Shown in pieces: positions 13,501 through 39,957 of a stretch of 64,000 bases of DNA. The notes below the pieces were generated by a model, which made no database searches, was not told the DNA's origin, and was given only the letters and a program-made list of their open reading frames with translations. The DNA lies in assembly GCA_036925085.1 (NCBI GenBank), contig JAUPFP010000001.1, positions 377,001 through 441,000 on the forward strand, read 5' to 3'. Source of the stretch: Brachycybe producta (taxonomy: Eukaryota; Arthropoda; Diplopoda; Playtdesmida; Andrognathidae). Each line of letters starts with the position of its first letter. The first letter of the stretch is position 1. The position numbers and the translations under genes were made by a program.

Positions 13501-16500
13501 AAATTACAATTGGAGCTCCTCGAACACGAAGGCAACGTACTAAGAAAGAAAATGACGGAATTGGAAGAGGAAAACGAGAACCTTCATTTGGAGATCAAAA
13601 GTTTGGAAGGTCGTAACCAAAAGACATTAGACGAAAGAGCTCGAACGATGCCCGAGGTGGAACCTGATGCTTATTACGAGCAGAGGATTCAGTTGTTAGA
13701 AAATGAAGCAAAAGAACTGAGACGCAAACTGATAGATAAAGAACGAGAAAACGAACAATTGCAAACGGAAGCAAACTCCAAACTTCGCCGTGGATCGAAA
13801 GCCTCGATGCAACGGAGCCGCTCCTTAGACAGCGACACCCAAGTGGACCTGCGAAGACAGCTGCAGTTAGTCGAACAAGAGGCGGCTATCTTACGACAAA
13901 AAACCGTTGACCTCGAAGACAACAATGACAAGTTATTAGCCGAAAATAAGAGATTGCAGTTACGAATCGGATCCAAGAGACCGCAACCTGGAACGGATGC
14001 TGAACAACTGACAGTCGAGAACTCTAAACTTAAAGAGACCATATCGGTGCTCGAAAAGAAGGTGTCCGATTATTCCGTAACGGGTAAAGATCGTAACGAT
14101 ACAACCGCAAAAGAGCAAGAAAAAGAGATCGGTGTGTTGCAGAAAAAGATCGAGGAACTGTCCAAAGAAAACGAAGAGTTTAAAAAGTTCAAAGGTAGTA
14201 ACTATAAGCAGAAAACACCCAAAAAAATTGGCGAAAACTGTACGAGACCAGAATTGAAGAAGTATATCAACGAATTAGAGGAAGAGATCCGTAAGTTACG
14301 CATACATGACTTTGTACGCAATGATGAAGTTATTAATTTGGACATGTTTGTAAAACAGGCCAAATGGGCATCGCTTTAGAAGAAGAGAAAAACCTCCAGA
14401 ATGCGGCGGCCTCTTCCGAGGAATCGAAAAACCTCAAAGAACAACTGGAAAAACAGAATTCGATTCACAACCAACACGAAAAAGAAATACAAAACCTAAA
14501 AGCCACCAATTCAAAATTGGAATCTCAATTAACAGACGAAAAAAACAAATTAACAAAATTAGATAATGATTTAAGTAAGGTACGAAAAGAAAAGGAGGCT
14601 ACGGTGGCCAAAAGTGAGTCCAATATGCCAGAAAGTATACGGAATTAGTGTGCTCCAAAGGTGGTTTAGGTCATTCTTTGTGTTTTATTGTAGTGCAAAA
14701 GAATAAAGCAAATGAAGCTGAAATGAACAACCTCAAGAAAAGGGCAGAAACACTGGAAAAGGAGTTATCGGAAGAAAAGAAGAAACATGCCGAAATACGA
14801 AACAAATTCGATTCCGGACACCTCGTAGATTCCGATGCAATGCAGAAAATAGAAAAAGAAAAACAGAAATTACAGAAAGAGGTAATTTATTGGTCGTGTG
14901 GCGTAAAGTTGTAAGCCACACCTTTGAATAATCATTTAGGTGACGGAACATCAGAAACGGATTACAGATTTAGAAATGAAAATTAACGACTTTGAATCCA
15001 GTTCGAAGGAATCGGCTAAAATAAACAAGATTCTGAAGAAGGATTTCGAAGAAGCAAAGAAAGAGGTTCCATATACTATATACATTAGCATAAATTTTCA
15101 AATTATAAATTTTAAAACATTTTCTCCATGAACAGTTAGAGGTAGAAAGGTCCAAGATGAAAAAAGTGGACACGAGACAGGCCGAAGTGGCCGTAGGATG
15201 GCTCAAAGAAAGAGACGAACTCAAGAATCAGTTGACGGATGCTCTTAAAAAACAAGACCAACTACAAGATGAACAAACCAGACTCCAGGAAAAGGTCTTA
15301 TGTTAATTTTACTAAAGTGCGTGCCGTGTAGTAGCTATAGCCACTGGCCGGCACTTAAGTTTTTTTCACAAACTCCAGTGATTCCCAAAGGGTGTGCCAC
15401 GAGTTTTACTAATTGTGTTGCGGTTTCTCCAGGCAAAAAGTACTGTACCGTGAGCAAAACAAGTTTGGGAACCACTGGTATAGTCATTGTCCTGATTATT
15501 AACTTCTTTCTCCTAACTCTTGTCACGCAGTTACGAGAACTCGAAGAGGAACTGGCACAGAACCGAGAAAACGCCAAAGACACCTTGCAGCAAAAAGAAA
15601 GAGAACTAAAGGCTTCGAAAGAACAGTTTAACAAACTCAAAGTGCGGCTGGATGAAGCCGAAGATAAGCTCCTGGGAAAGGTGGCCAAAAATTCATTGAT
15701 GTTACGAATTGATCGTGCCACGGTGCCTCAATGTTATTTCATTTCAGGGAAGCATCGAAGATGGAGAATACCTCGAAAAGTGGAAGAAAACAGATGCGGC
15801 CTATCGTAAAGACAAAGAGGAATGGTTATCTAGAGAACTCGATTTGGAATCTCAACTGAAAACGGAACAGAAACGCCGTAACAGAATGGAAAAAGATTAC
15901 GAGTCCGAACTGAGAGACCGTGACGACGATATGCACCGGTTGAAAGACAAAGTACGGAAAGCTGAGAACGAAATCAAAAAACTTTCCGAACAAAAGGGTG
16001 ACGATCGAGACGAACTGATGGAACGAATTAAAAGTAAGTCCAAACAAAACAAATTTTGCACAGTTTTAAGCCGGGCCTTTTTTTTTTACTTTCTTCCGAA
16101 GTCTTAGAAAAAGAAAATTCACGCGAGAAACAAAATTACGAAGATCTGACGGTGAAATACGAACTTCTCGAGGAAGATTATGTGGTGATTAAGGCTCAGT
16201 TGGTGATGGAAAAAGAACAAGTGGAAAGTAACTACAACACTTTGAAAAGGGACCATACGGAAGTGGAGGGTGAATTACGAACACTTCGAGACACTTTCAA
16301 TCTGAGGCAGGACACTTGGATAAAAGAAAAGTTAGACATGCAGGTTCGCATTACGAGAAATTCAAATTGAAGGATCTCGTAGAATACAACCCCTCAAAAT
16401 GTTTCAGGAAAAAATCAAGGAACTTTCGACGAAACTCTCTCGATCAAACTCTGCAGCTTGGGATGTAGAAAAGGCGAGACTTAAAGAGAACATCGCCGAA

Positions 16501-19500
16501 AAGACCAACTTATTGGAACAGATGAAGAAGGACGAGCATATTCACAAAGAAGAGCTCGATAAACTACGGCGACAGGTACGGAAAGGAGACGTGGGCACGG
16601 CGTACGTGGCGACATCACATTTTAATTTCTCGTAGGTGGAAGGGATGCACAAGAAGCTCGAAGACTACGAAAGGGTCAAAGCTTATGGTAGAAGTGCCAG
16701 CAACGATAACAACTCTGAATACATCAAAGAAGCTCAGGATCTGAGAAATAAACTCCAACAGGAAGAGCGCGCTCACCGTACGGAGATGGCCTCGACTAAA
16801 ATGAAAAACGAACAACGGGTGGCTCAACTACAGGACGACATCCATGCACTGCACCTACAAAACGCTAAATTTCGAAGGGAACGGGACACATTTAAAGAGA
16901 TGATGGAAGGGGCACAGAAGACCATTGGAGATCTCAAATCGGACACCATTCCAAAAGAGAAATCGTCACAGATGTCCGCAGAGGTCGGGTTCCCACATTA
17001 ATCTACCTTAAGAATAACTATTTTTATTTAACCATTTTTTTTGTGTGTCGACAGTTGACCGAACTGAAAAAGAAAGTGGACCAAATGAGGAGAGAAAAAG
17101 AAGTGGTTCTCGACAAACTGGATGTGTCCGAGAGAAACTACTCGAGAGCAAGGACGGAGTACGTTACGGAAAAGGCTTCGTGGGAAATCAAATTGGCCGA
17201 ACAACAAGCCAAAATTAACGAGGTGCGACGATTACGGTCATCCGTTCTAACCATAATTACAAATGTGTTTTAATTAAAGTTAGAGGAGGCGACCATTCTT
17301 CAGGGAGGAAAGAGCAAAATCTTCGGTGTTAAAGCTAAGTTAGAATTGGCATGGCAAAAGGAGCGCGAGGAACAACACCGGCTGTTAACCGAATCCCACA
17401 GAATGGCAAAAGACCTTAAGGAACGATTACTAGACGTCGAAGGAGCTCGCGATAAGGAACAGATCGAAGCAAAACGTCAGTTAGAAGAAGTTCGCACGAA
17501 CGCCAACGAAAACCAAATTGCGACTCAGAAAAAAATACAAGAGGTATGTCCTATTTTGTACAAACTCTTGTTAATAAATTCACAAAGGTATATAAAACTG
17601 CCTATTTGGTACGAAGGACCGTTTTATCCATTAGGTGCAATAGGCACAGTGCCCAGAGCGTTTACGAGCATTTAAGGGCTTACGAAACGTATGGTGCCTA
17701 TTTCGAAAGATAAAATAAAAATAAAATCAGGAATGCGCCCTAGGGCCAACGAAGGTGTTAAAACAGCCCTGCAAGTTCTTCTCGATGTTTTTAATTCCAA
17801 TTCTTCCAATTTGCTTTCTGTTTTTGCCGTGCAGTTACAAGACGATCTTGTTCAATTACGAGATGCCCATTCCAAGATGAGAGCCTTCAACGAAAGAGTG
17901 AGACGTGACAAAGAACGTGCCGAAAGAGAAAGAGACGAACTACGAGCGTTTATATCTGAATCACAACAGCTACAATATCACGATAGATTGACAGTCGCCA
18001 AACTCATCGAAGAGGTTTTTATCGTCTTCATTAGAGGCTCTGAAATGGCGCCTCAATCACCTTTATTAAAATAAATCGAAATCTCATTTTTGTCTTTTTT
18101 TAAGGCGCAAAAGATAAAGTTGGTGGCGCCGTCCATTTTAGGAGCCGCCTCTTCATCAGCCACTTCCACAAAGCCAGTACATGTGAGCCCTCAGGCAAAA
18201 CTGGACGATGCTCTCGGCGATGAATTCCGATCTTCGCTTAAAAGGGTATATATAATACGAACGGCTCACAGAGCCATATTTACAGGGCTATTCGAGTGAG
18301 GCAACGGCCTCGGGTGCGCAAAGCTTAGATTAGCTTAGATTTGTATAAAATGCAAAACGATTGCAGCTAAATTAGTTAGTTACGGCGCCGACGCCCGACT
18401 TCCAAACAGTTATCATTTTGATTTCCATTTTCAGATTCTTATGGCAGCTGAGGAGCTGAACAGAGCTCAAGGAGCGAAAGAAGAGGACCGTATCAGGCGA
18501 AACCTTTCTTTCAGGAAGTACGTAAATAACTCGCAGACGATTCGTTGAATCCGTTCTCACTTCAATTTCCTTTCTCATAGAGCAATATCCGAAGACGAAG
18601 ACTACGGAGGCCAAAGTACGGCAGCTGCCGTTGCTCGCCGTAGAGACGATCCTCTCTCTCGCTGGCAGAACCCTCAGAGGGTTACGAATTATCCGACGTC
18701 GCCTCCAAGCATGTACTTTTCACCGCAAAAACGACAGTCCCTCTATAGAAAATCATTGTCGCTCGATCAAAGCTTCAATGGAGACAATAATGCCAATGTG
18801 CCCACTTCTATATGGAAAGCCTCGGACGGTGACACGAGTGGAGGAAGCACCACTTCATTGCCCTTTGCGGCATCTCACCGACGACAGGGAAGTGCAGATA
18901 GTGCCGTCATTCCCACTCCATCGCCACGTCTCAAAAAACATCTGCGGAAAATGAAGCAACAGAGTTCGCTGGAAAGTGACGTTTCGGGAACGAGTCTCAG
19001 CAGCAGAGATGCGAGTATCGAGCGCGATCACAGCACGGGATTCGGATCCGGTTCCTCGTCTGCCGATGTTGGTAAAGTGTCGACGAAACCCGCGACCAAA
19101 AAAATCGGAAGTGGCGTCAAAGAAAAACTAAAAAGGTTAACTAAATCAAAAAGTGTCGAAGTTACTCCTACGGGCGAACAGATACGAAACGCCGGTTTTC
19201 AGGGTCTGACTCCCGGACTGGGAGGCGGGTCGTCGTCGTCCGTTTCGGACGCACCTTCGAAAGAAGTCAAGGGGAAGGACCTCAAATCGAGGATTGCCAG
19301 TCTTTTCAAAAAGACGGCCGGAAGAAGAAACAGTCTCGACAAAGAATCTCTGGATAGTGATTCCAAAGCGAGGACTCTTTCGAGTAAATGCGAAATGTCG
19401 AAAGCGGCACTGGCCACTTCGCCGAAATACGGCAGTGCCAGCGCACTTTACCCTATGGTAAGCATAAGGAGGGAAGGAATCATTTTTGCCGAAAGCACTT

Positions 19501-19576
19501 TCTAGAAAATTCCATTTCCGTGAGATTACAATTCTTGCTTTTTTTGTTTCACTTCACTTAGGTAAAAAAATATTAA
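10594..19576 (+). CDS. Long coiled-coil protein of MTCL/SOGA type, about 22 exons
   Basis: The likely coding path is 10594-10726 (uncertain first exon), 10824-10904, 11445-11879, 11955-13062, 13119-13244, 13318-14290, 14359-14613, 14694-14881, 14940-15065, 15136-15294, 15531-15680, 15748-16033, 16102-16343, 16408-16575, 16636-16983, 17055-17222, 17280-17543, 17835-18014, 18105-18245, 18435-18517, 18581-19457, 19562-19576. From the ATG at 10825 this gives 2123 residues in one frame. The N-terminus has a Cys-pair motif, RPTRCKRCFRDYSQH, then a Ser/Thr/Gly-rich low-complexity part. Heptad-rich coiled coil fills most of the rest. The segment EIDEMQDNFREEQVDEYRDL followed by KNCRILQFKLRKAER resembles the conserved SOGA block of MTCL proteins, which crosslink microtubules. 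The C-terminus is Ser-rich and basic (KSRIASLFKKTAGRRNS). The family call rests on that one block. The function is inferred. Confidence 0.8.
15376..15477. repeat. Small hAT-like MITE in a coiled-coil gene intron
   Basis: It starts CAGTGATTCCCAAAGGG and ends TTTGGGAACCACTG, which pair as inverted ends of the CAGTGGTTCCCAAA type known from hAT (Charlie-like) elements. It is about 102 bp long. No convincing 8-bp duplication remains at the flanks. Confidence 0.65.
17614..17771. repeat. Short hAT-like MITE related to 8867-9086
   Basis: It shares GACCGTTTTATCCATTAGG, GCATTTAAGGGC, TCGAAAGATAAAATAAAA and the closing AAAACAGCCCTG with the 220-bp element at 8867. It lies in the coiled-coil gene intron 17544-17834. 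Confidence 0.75.
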
Positions 19577-19772
19577 TCCGGACAAGATCGAAGGATCGTG
19601 TGCAAAAAATGTGATTCTCACCAGACAATTCAAGTTATTACCTTAAAAATGAATGAACCTCAACGTTGGATCCTTTCCCATAATTAGGGCCTACGATGGT
19701 TTTGGAACGAAATCACTCATTAATAGTAAAATCGAATAAAACAAATCCCAAATCTAGACAATCCAATAGAAA

Positions 19773-20030
19773 TGAAGAGAAACTAGAACGCGTTTTAGAA
19801 ACTGGAAGGATATATCTCAATCACATAAAATTATTTTCATGTTTGATATTTTTCAAATTAAACAATTTTATTGACAAAAATAAAATTAAAAAAAACAATG
19901 TAGTCTACTTAAAGTTGGGTCATTTTCAAACAAACATAAAAAGCTTATTTTGAAAGATGACAAACATGAAAATGTGCTCTTAAGTAATTGAGCTACCCTT
20001 CTAGTTTCTAAAACACTTTCAAGTTTGAGT
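19773..20030. repeat. Foldback element, family FB1
   Basis: Left arm: CGTTTTAGAAACTGGAAGG, then TTTTCATGTTTGATATTTTT. Right arm: AAAGCTTATTTTGAAAGATG, then TTGAGCTACCCTTCTAGTTT and AAAACACTTTCAAGTT. The centre has CTACTTAAAGTTGGGTCATT. It is one of the best-preserved copies. Confidence 0.85.
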
Positions 20031-20811
20031 CTTGATTTTGTACCTACTTTTGTAAGAGGTTTCAATTAAGGGTAATTAATAAGAGTGTGATTAGGGAATA
20101 TTATTTCTCGTCATCTTTTCTTGTCAATACTAATGTACAGAGTGTTTCATTTGAAATGTTGTGATTTCAATAAAAGAAAAGTTTAAAGTAAACTATAGTA
20201 AGAATAAATATAAAATAATTGTTCACACAAATTCATCACATCTTTTATTTTTGTTAATTACAGCAAAATTAATTATTTTTAAGTTCATCTCAAGTGACGC
20301 GCCACAAAAAGTGGTTCGTGCTCCTGGTCTAAAATATAATACATGTATAATGGCACCACTCAATGGTAAGTGGGTTTTACTCCTAATTTATTAGTGATTT
20401 ATTACCAAAGTTTTGTGGAGTGACTTTTTGAATGACCCCCATCATTTATTGAAATTCTCATTAAAATAGGCTTCAAATATGTTAATTAGCCAAATTAATG
20501 GATGAATTCAATTTGTCATTCAGTGAGAAATATTATTTTGGGATTTTTATGTAAATTATCATTCCCCCCCCCCATTTTAGTTAATGTAAACATGTTTATT
20601 TTTAGCTAAAATTTGTTGTTAATTTCAGATATAATCCCTCCTAGTCTACATTAAAATTGACAAAAATTTAATAACTGTGTCAGAAAATAATTTTGCATTT
20701 TGCTTTTAAATAATTAGTAATTCATTGCACTACTTTTTAAATTGCGTTATTTTTAACTGCAATTAATTATCTATTTTTATTGAAAAAATCAATTACATTG
20801 AGGCGTAAAAT

Positions 20812-20870
20812 AAATAGCCTTAATTAAGGTTACCCATTCTAGTTTCTAAAACACTTTCAATTTTTTTCTT
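20812..20870. repeat. FB1 fragment (right arm only)
   Basis: It contains TACCCATTCTAGTTTCTAAA and ACACTTTCAA, the outer part of the FB1 right arm, without a recognisable left arm nearby. Confidence 0.6.
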
Positions 20871-21339
20871 ATAATGTTGCTTCTTCAGCAACATTGCCCA
20901 TAAAACATCCTAAATTACTTTTCAATTAATTAATTTTCATCAGTTACTTGATTTGTTTTAATAATTAACTATATTCCGAAAACAGTGAAAATTTTAATTT
21001 ACAAATTTCGATAAATTAATTTAAATGAATTAAAATATGTAATTTATGTCATATGAGAAGGTAAAAAAAATTTAGAAAACTTGTTCAAAATGAAAAAAAC
21101 AAACAAACAAACAGGGAGTGGTAGTAATAATAATAATAATAATAATGTAAATGGTTAAGTAACTAACAATTTCCTAGTTTCCCTGACTCAGGGATTACCA
21201 TATATGGGATCGTTTCAAGCGGAAGGGATGTATTTCGTCATTATTATTATTATTATTAAAGGGGGGCGGCCCAGTGGCAGGGAGAGAGGGCCCTCACCCC
21301 CTCTCAATACATATGTTCAAATATACAGGTGACTCAACT

Positions 21340-21596
21340 AACTACATGTGCTCTTCATTGCCAGCGCTAATAGATGGCGCCACCTCCAATTGAAGCTAAA
21401 CGTCTCATTTCAAATGACTTTCTAATTTATTTGCTTTGTAAAAGAGTTTCAATGATTTAATTATAAAATAAAATAGGAAAAATAAGTGAAATTAAAAGAA
21501 ATACAGAGAACCTTGAATAGAGGCTACACAATTAAACCTCACTCCATGACGACATTTATATCTAACTTAGAGTTGAGCTACCTCTATGTATATTGT
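21340..21596 (-). repeat. Dispersed inverted-repeat element IR5 with CTCF-like word
   Basis: Read on this strand it matches the inverse complement of 37248-37496 in order: AATAGATGGCGCCAC, GAGCTAAA-like and TCTCATTT words, GAGAACCTTGAA, CACTCCATGACGACAT, and a CTACCTCTATGTATA terminus. No ORF is present. Confidence 0.65.
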
Positions 21597-21631
21597 GTCT
21601 CATCGTGCTTGTCACAAATTTCCCTTTTGAT

Positions 21632-21645
21632 CCACTAGATGGCGC
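21632..21645 (+). promoter_or_regulatory. CTCF-like site upstream of vinculin
   Basis: CCACTAGATGGCGC fits the bilaterian CTCF core CCASYAGRKGGCRS at every position. It lies about 290 bases before the vinculin start codon. Binding is inferred from the motif only. Confidence 0.4.
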
Positions 21646-21926
21646 AACTGCAGCAGAGGGCATTTGCCTAACTTTTTCAGGCAATTCCTGTGTGCCTACA
21701 CTGCAACCCGCCTCTTTCTGCCTATCTCTCTTTCTGCCTATCTCTCACTGTGTTGTTCAGCCACAGTTGTGGAGAGACTGAGAGTGTGGCCCGCTCCATT
21801 AATAGACAGATGGTGCTGGAATATTATCACAATTGTGGAATTTCTTATTAAATCTAATCTCAATCAATATAAAAACAAGTGTTTGTGGTTTTTAATCTCA
21901 AATTGGAATATTTTTGTTAAAAAAAG

Positions 21927-35654
<13,728 letters not shown>

Positions 35655-37247
35655 GTGGGCCCGAAATGCGCAACAATTAACTGCCTCTTTCTTGTGTTGT
35701 CCATTGTTTTAGAGACTTTTTATTATTATTATTATTATTTTAACATTTTGTCGGTTGTCACCTCTCTTCATTACCACATTACAAGTAAGACACTTGACCG
35801 TAATCACGATTACACATTTCATAAGACGAAACAAAAGGAAAAATCAAAAGGAAAGCATAATTGCCTAATCCTTTAAAGTTCGAAAGTGGTTGATTTGTCA
35901 TTTACATTATTTTAGATCATTTTTATAGCTTTTTGAAAAATCTTGAGATTATTAAGTGAAAAATAGGATATTTTTTTTCCAAACTAGTTTTAATGTTTTT
36001 TGTTTTTTTTTTCTTTTGGTTTTAAGTTTATCAAATTGACAACAATATTATATTTTTGTTTGCGGTTGCCACTAATTTACCAAAAAAACACCGATTTTCT
36101 TTTAAAATAAATTCAAATCCCGCAATGTATATATATATATATTTATATCTCACAATTTAAAAGTATTTTGTATTTTCAACAACCCAGAAAAATTTGCTGC
36201 AGAAAATCAAGCAGAAATTGGAGCTAGATTCGCTTCAATTTCTTAAGCTTTCAGCTAGAAGTTTTGATAATAGCTGGTGATAAGAGACTCTATGATATTT
36301 GTTATCGGAAACAGTGGTGCAACATTGCGAACCACCACAGGTAGAAAAACCTTAGCGAAATTCGGGAATTATCGAGGAATCAAACAGAAGTCTGAACTTT
36401 TCTAACTGCAATTTCTTTTTCTACTCCAAATGCAACAAATGACAAACAAATTGCAAACAAAAAGAATTATGCTTTTTGTAATAATAAAAAACATGGTTTG
36501 AGGCAATAGTGTGTTGTCAGAATTAAATTACCTTTGGTTAACTGGTTAATTCTAGCCTCATAGCAGACTTTTTAATAACAAAGAAGAAGCAAAATTATTT
36601 TTGTTTTACTAAATGAAATAAAACTGTGAGAGAAAAAAAATGATTATTATTCAAAATTTTGTTGTTTTTTCAAAACAGAAAACCTACATTTCAGGGCAGA
36701 AATACAAGCATACCAGTGAATTCACAGAAGACACAAACACGCAGATTAAAATTATTGCAAACTAAACATTGCTAAATTAGGTTTTTTTTTAAATCCCAAT
36801 TTATTAAACTTTAAATGAAAAACATTTTATGAAAAGTTGAGATAAGTTTAGCTCTACCTTTGACTTTGCAATAATTAATTAATAATAACTTAATAAGCAA
36901 ACCCCTGATTATAGTTTTTCCCATTTGGGTTTGATTTAGTCATTTTTCCTTAACCCACTTTTAATAAAATTTATTCTAATAATTTGAAGAATGTAAAAAC
37001 AATTGGCAGTGCCTTTTATTAATGTAAAAATAATATATATATTTGAATGTTTGGTTGGAATTTCAACTATTCAATAGCTCTATGCAAAATGAAGATTCAA
37101 TTTAGTGCAGAAATTGTAATTTAATTTGACTTTTTATTGTTTTATTTGTGTGATTGAAGTGACATATTTTATTTTGCAATATTTCTCTAATAAGAAAAAT
37201 TTAATATTTTGTTTGACCTTGACAAAAAAATGACCTAAAACCTCACG

Positions 37248-37496
37248 GTCTATACACATAGAGGTAGGTCATCTTCATGTCGTGGATGAGTGACCTTTCT
37301 TCAAGGTCCTCTCTTTATTTCTCTTGCCTCTCCTTATCTCTTTATAAAGAAAAAACCTTGAATCTGTTTTTGTCATTTAAATGAGAAGGAATTTAGCTCT
37401 AATTAGAAGTGACGCCATCTATTGGTTATACTCATCCCCGGCAAAAAAAGTTCCATAGATAGAGGGCTGTTAAGTTGAACTACCTCTATGTATACA
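37248..37496 (+). repeat. Inverted-repeat element IR5 carrying a CTCF-like word
   Basis: The left end TATACACATAGAGGTAGGTC and the right end GAACTACCTCTATGTATACA are inverted repeats about 249 bp apart. Inside, on the minus strand, is CCAATAGATGGCGTCAC. A relative in the opposite orientation lies at 21340-21596. There is no ORF, so it is a MITE-like element. Confidence 0.75.
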
Positions 37497-38922
37497 TTTT
37501 TTTTTTGCTAAAACCTCAAAGTTTTGTGAAAATCTGCAAGTAGCTCTAAAATTAATATTTTAATAAAAATCGGTGCCAATAATATCGTAGAATTTTAATT
37601 TTTAAATGTTGTAATGTAGATTATTTTTTTTAAAAAAAAAATATTAGTTTAATTGTAATTTAAAATAAAAGATATTATGCAAATTACTAATCAAGGATCT
37701 TGTGTTAGTAAAGTTGAGATTTTTTTTAATTAAAAGAAAAATTAATGTAAATTATTATTAACACTTGATATCTTTCAAAGTGCACTTTGACCTTTGATCC
37801 TTTTAATGATTATTTTAATGTCAAATAAAAGAAGAAATAATGAAATAAAAAATTGGTGTTAATGTAAAAAGTTCATTGATTTTTTTTGTTGAAAATAAAA
37901 TCGTGAAAAAACGCTAAAAATCAGTTGAGATAAAAAAAAAGTTAAAATGAATTTATTAAATATTTCAAATGGGATATAATTTTTTAACCTCACCCTGTAT
38001 AATTTAATAAAATAGTACTGAATGGCGCCAAAGTCAAGTTTCTTACAGTAGCCAATAGAGGGCGCCTTTTACGCTTTTTAACTAAAAAAATATATAATAA
38101 CGAAAAACCTTGAATGAAAAACTGCAAAAACACAAAATTAAAAATAAAATTTGGAAGTTTGACCTTATTTTATCGCAAAAAAATAATATCAATAAAAACA
38201 AAATTAAATGTAAACATATAATGTATTAAAATAGTAAAGTGACACTAGTTAAGGTAATCCAGTGATGTTTTTGAAGCATCAAGAATGATGCTCTTATACA
38301 GTAATATCAATATAGGAAATCCATGGGAAGACCAATATGGCGTACTTTCTACATATAACTACATTTTAAACTGCGTCATCTTCGTACACCTGATGTATTG
38401 CGTCATATCAGTTATATTATGCCAATGACATGTTTCCAAACGTAGCTTATTTCCAAAGTTCAAGACTGTGTCCATCATGCTGACCATGACCACATATACA
38501 CTTCTACTAACAGATGACGCTGTTCCTATTTCCAAATTTTTTAACATTGAATTTTCCATAGAAAGTACACTCCCACTACCAGATGGCGATACCATTCAAA
38601 AATCTCTGGCTACTAGCTCAAAGTCGCCGACACCTAATATAGGTGACGGTATTTGTATTTTTTTTACCCGTAAATAGAAAAAAAATAAACTCAAGGAAGA
38701 ATTAAAAATGGGAAATTATTATTTCAATAATGCGAAATATTCATTGAACCCGTTTTAGTAGAAATTCAACGTTGTTTTGCAATTATGTGACGTCACAGAT
38801 TGTAAACTATTTTTTTCAGTGCACTTGTACCTGAGAGAATATGATTGGTGACGAGTGACTCTGACGTCATTAGTTGATGTCTTGTCCTAGCGTTTGGCGA
38901 CTAGAAATTACTACGTGATTTT

Positions 38923-39135
38923 GAAACAGGCAAGTGTGCTCAGAGCTATACAGTCGTTTGCCTCGCCCCTTTTTAGCCTTTTATAAAGAACGGCAACTTC
39001 TGATTGGTTTTTTATTTACTCTGACGTCACGTTACCCGCCTTTTTCAATTTTTAATTGGCTGATATCTGGTCTGACGCTCATAAAAAGGGCGCGGCAAAC
39101 GACTGTATCGTGTTGAGCACACGTGCCTGTATTTC
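38923..39135. repeat. Palindromic MITE-like element with about 55-bp arms
   Basis: GAAACAGGCAAGTGTGCTCA and TACAGTCGTTTGCCTCGCCC on the left are mirrored by GGGCGCGGCAAACGACTGTA and TGAGCACACGTGCCTG on the right. The centre holds a TGACGTCA palindrome (39023). The arms are only slightly diverged, suggesting recent activity. Confidence 0.85.
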
Positions 39136-39235
39136 TAAACACTGTGCGCTCCGTCAGCTACCTTTCTGCGCTATGTAGCGAATAAACAGCTGATTTTAGA
39201 ATTCTGATTATTTCTTCTGATGCGTAACATTAAAA

Positions 39236-39460
39236 GTAACTAGAAAGTGTTTTAGAAAACTAGAAGGGCCCTTCAATTAACTTAAAAGATCATTTTTTTG
39301 TTGAAATCTTTCAAAATAAACTTTTTATACTTACATGCATAAAAAATTAATAAGATATTGTCTGCTTCAAGTTGAGTTACCAATAAAAAAAGCTTATTTA
39401 AAAAAAATATCAAACATGAAAATAGCCTTTCTAGTTTCTAAAACAATTTCAAAGTTTCTC
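39236..39460. repeat. Foldback element, family FB1
   Basis: Left arm: AGAAAGTGTTTTAGAAAACT, then TTGAAATCTTTCAAAATAAA. Right arm: AAAGCTTATTTAAAAAAAAT, then CCTTTCTAGTTTCTAAAACA. It lies about 500 bases upstream of TEX2. Confidence 0.85.
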
Positions 39461-39957
39461 TTTATATCTTTTTCATCGACAGAAAATAATCAACAGTTGC
39501 AGAGAGATGCTCTCTTAGATTGTAAACAGCACGTCATAAATTGAGCGCATATAGCATAAAACCGCTCTCGAAAATATTTCTAGTCTCCAGACGCCATAGT
39601 CGTCGTGTGGCGTTTTTATTATTATAATTATTATTATAGTTGATGTTACAAAAAAATAATACAGGTGTCACGTGCCTCCCCCCCTCGTCTCGTGTTCAAG
39701 GGATCCCCTTTTGGATTTTTTTTTTCTGCTTTTCATCATTTTCTGCTTTTGTTTTTCTGCTGAACGCCAAACACACACACAGAGAGAGAGAGAGAGTTGG
39801 ATTTTTTTTTTAGAAAAAAAAAGGGTTTTTATAATTTTGCACCTGAAATTTTGAGTTCTATATTTATAATAATAATAATAATTATTGTTTTTCCTCACAG
39901 ATATAAATCCAGTTGCAGCAACTTGTTGACCAATTAGTGTTAGTTTTTGTTGCTGTA

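Larger units (their letters stand above)
19577..21926. other. Spacer before vinculin
   Basis: It contains an FB1 foldback copy (19773-20030), half of another (20812-20870), a run of about 9 C (20569), AAT and ATT microsatellites (21127-21150, 21238-21258) and an inverted-repeat element (21340-21596). The last 300 bases are taken as promoter and 5' UTR of vinculin. No protein gene is visible. Confidence 0.6.
35655..39957. other. Spacer between vinculin and TEX2
   Basis: Vinculin 3' UTR, then AT-rich spacer with an IR5 element (37248-37496), a related AATAGAGGGCGCC-bearing fragment (about 38020-38120), a strong palindromic element (38923-39135) and an FB1 copy (39236-39460). An acceptor-like TTCCTCACAG at 39891-39900 suggests an upstream non-coding exon of TEX2. 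No protein gene was recognised. Confidence 0.6.

Noticed and set aside
15300..15530. Open frame before the coiled-coil exon at 15531
   Set aside because: It overlaps a hAT-like MITE and a typical acceptor. The heptad pattern begins only at 15531.
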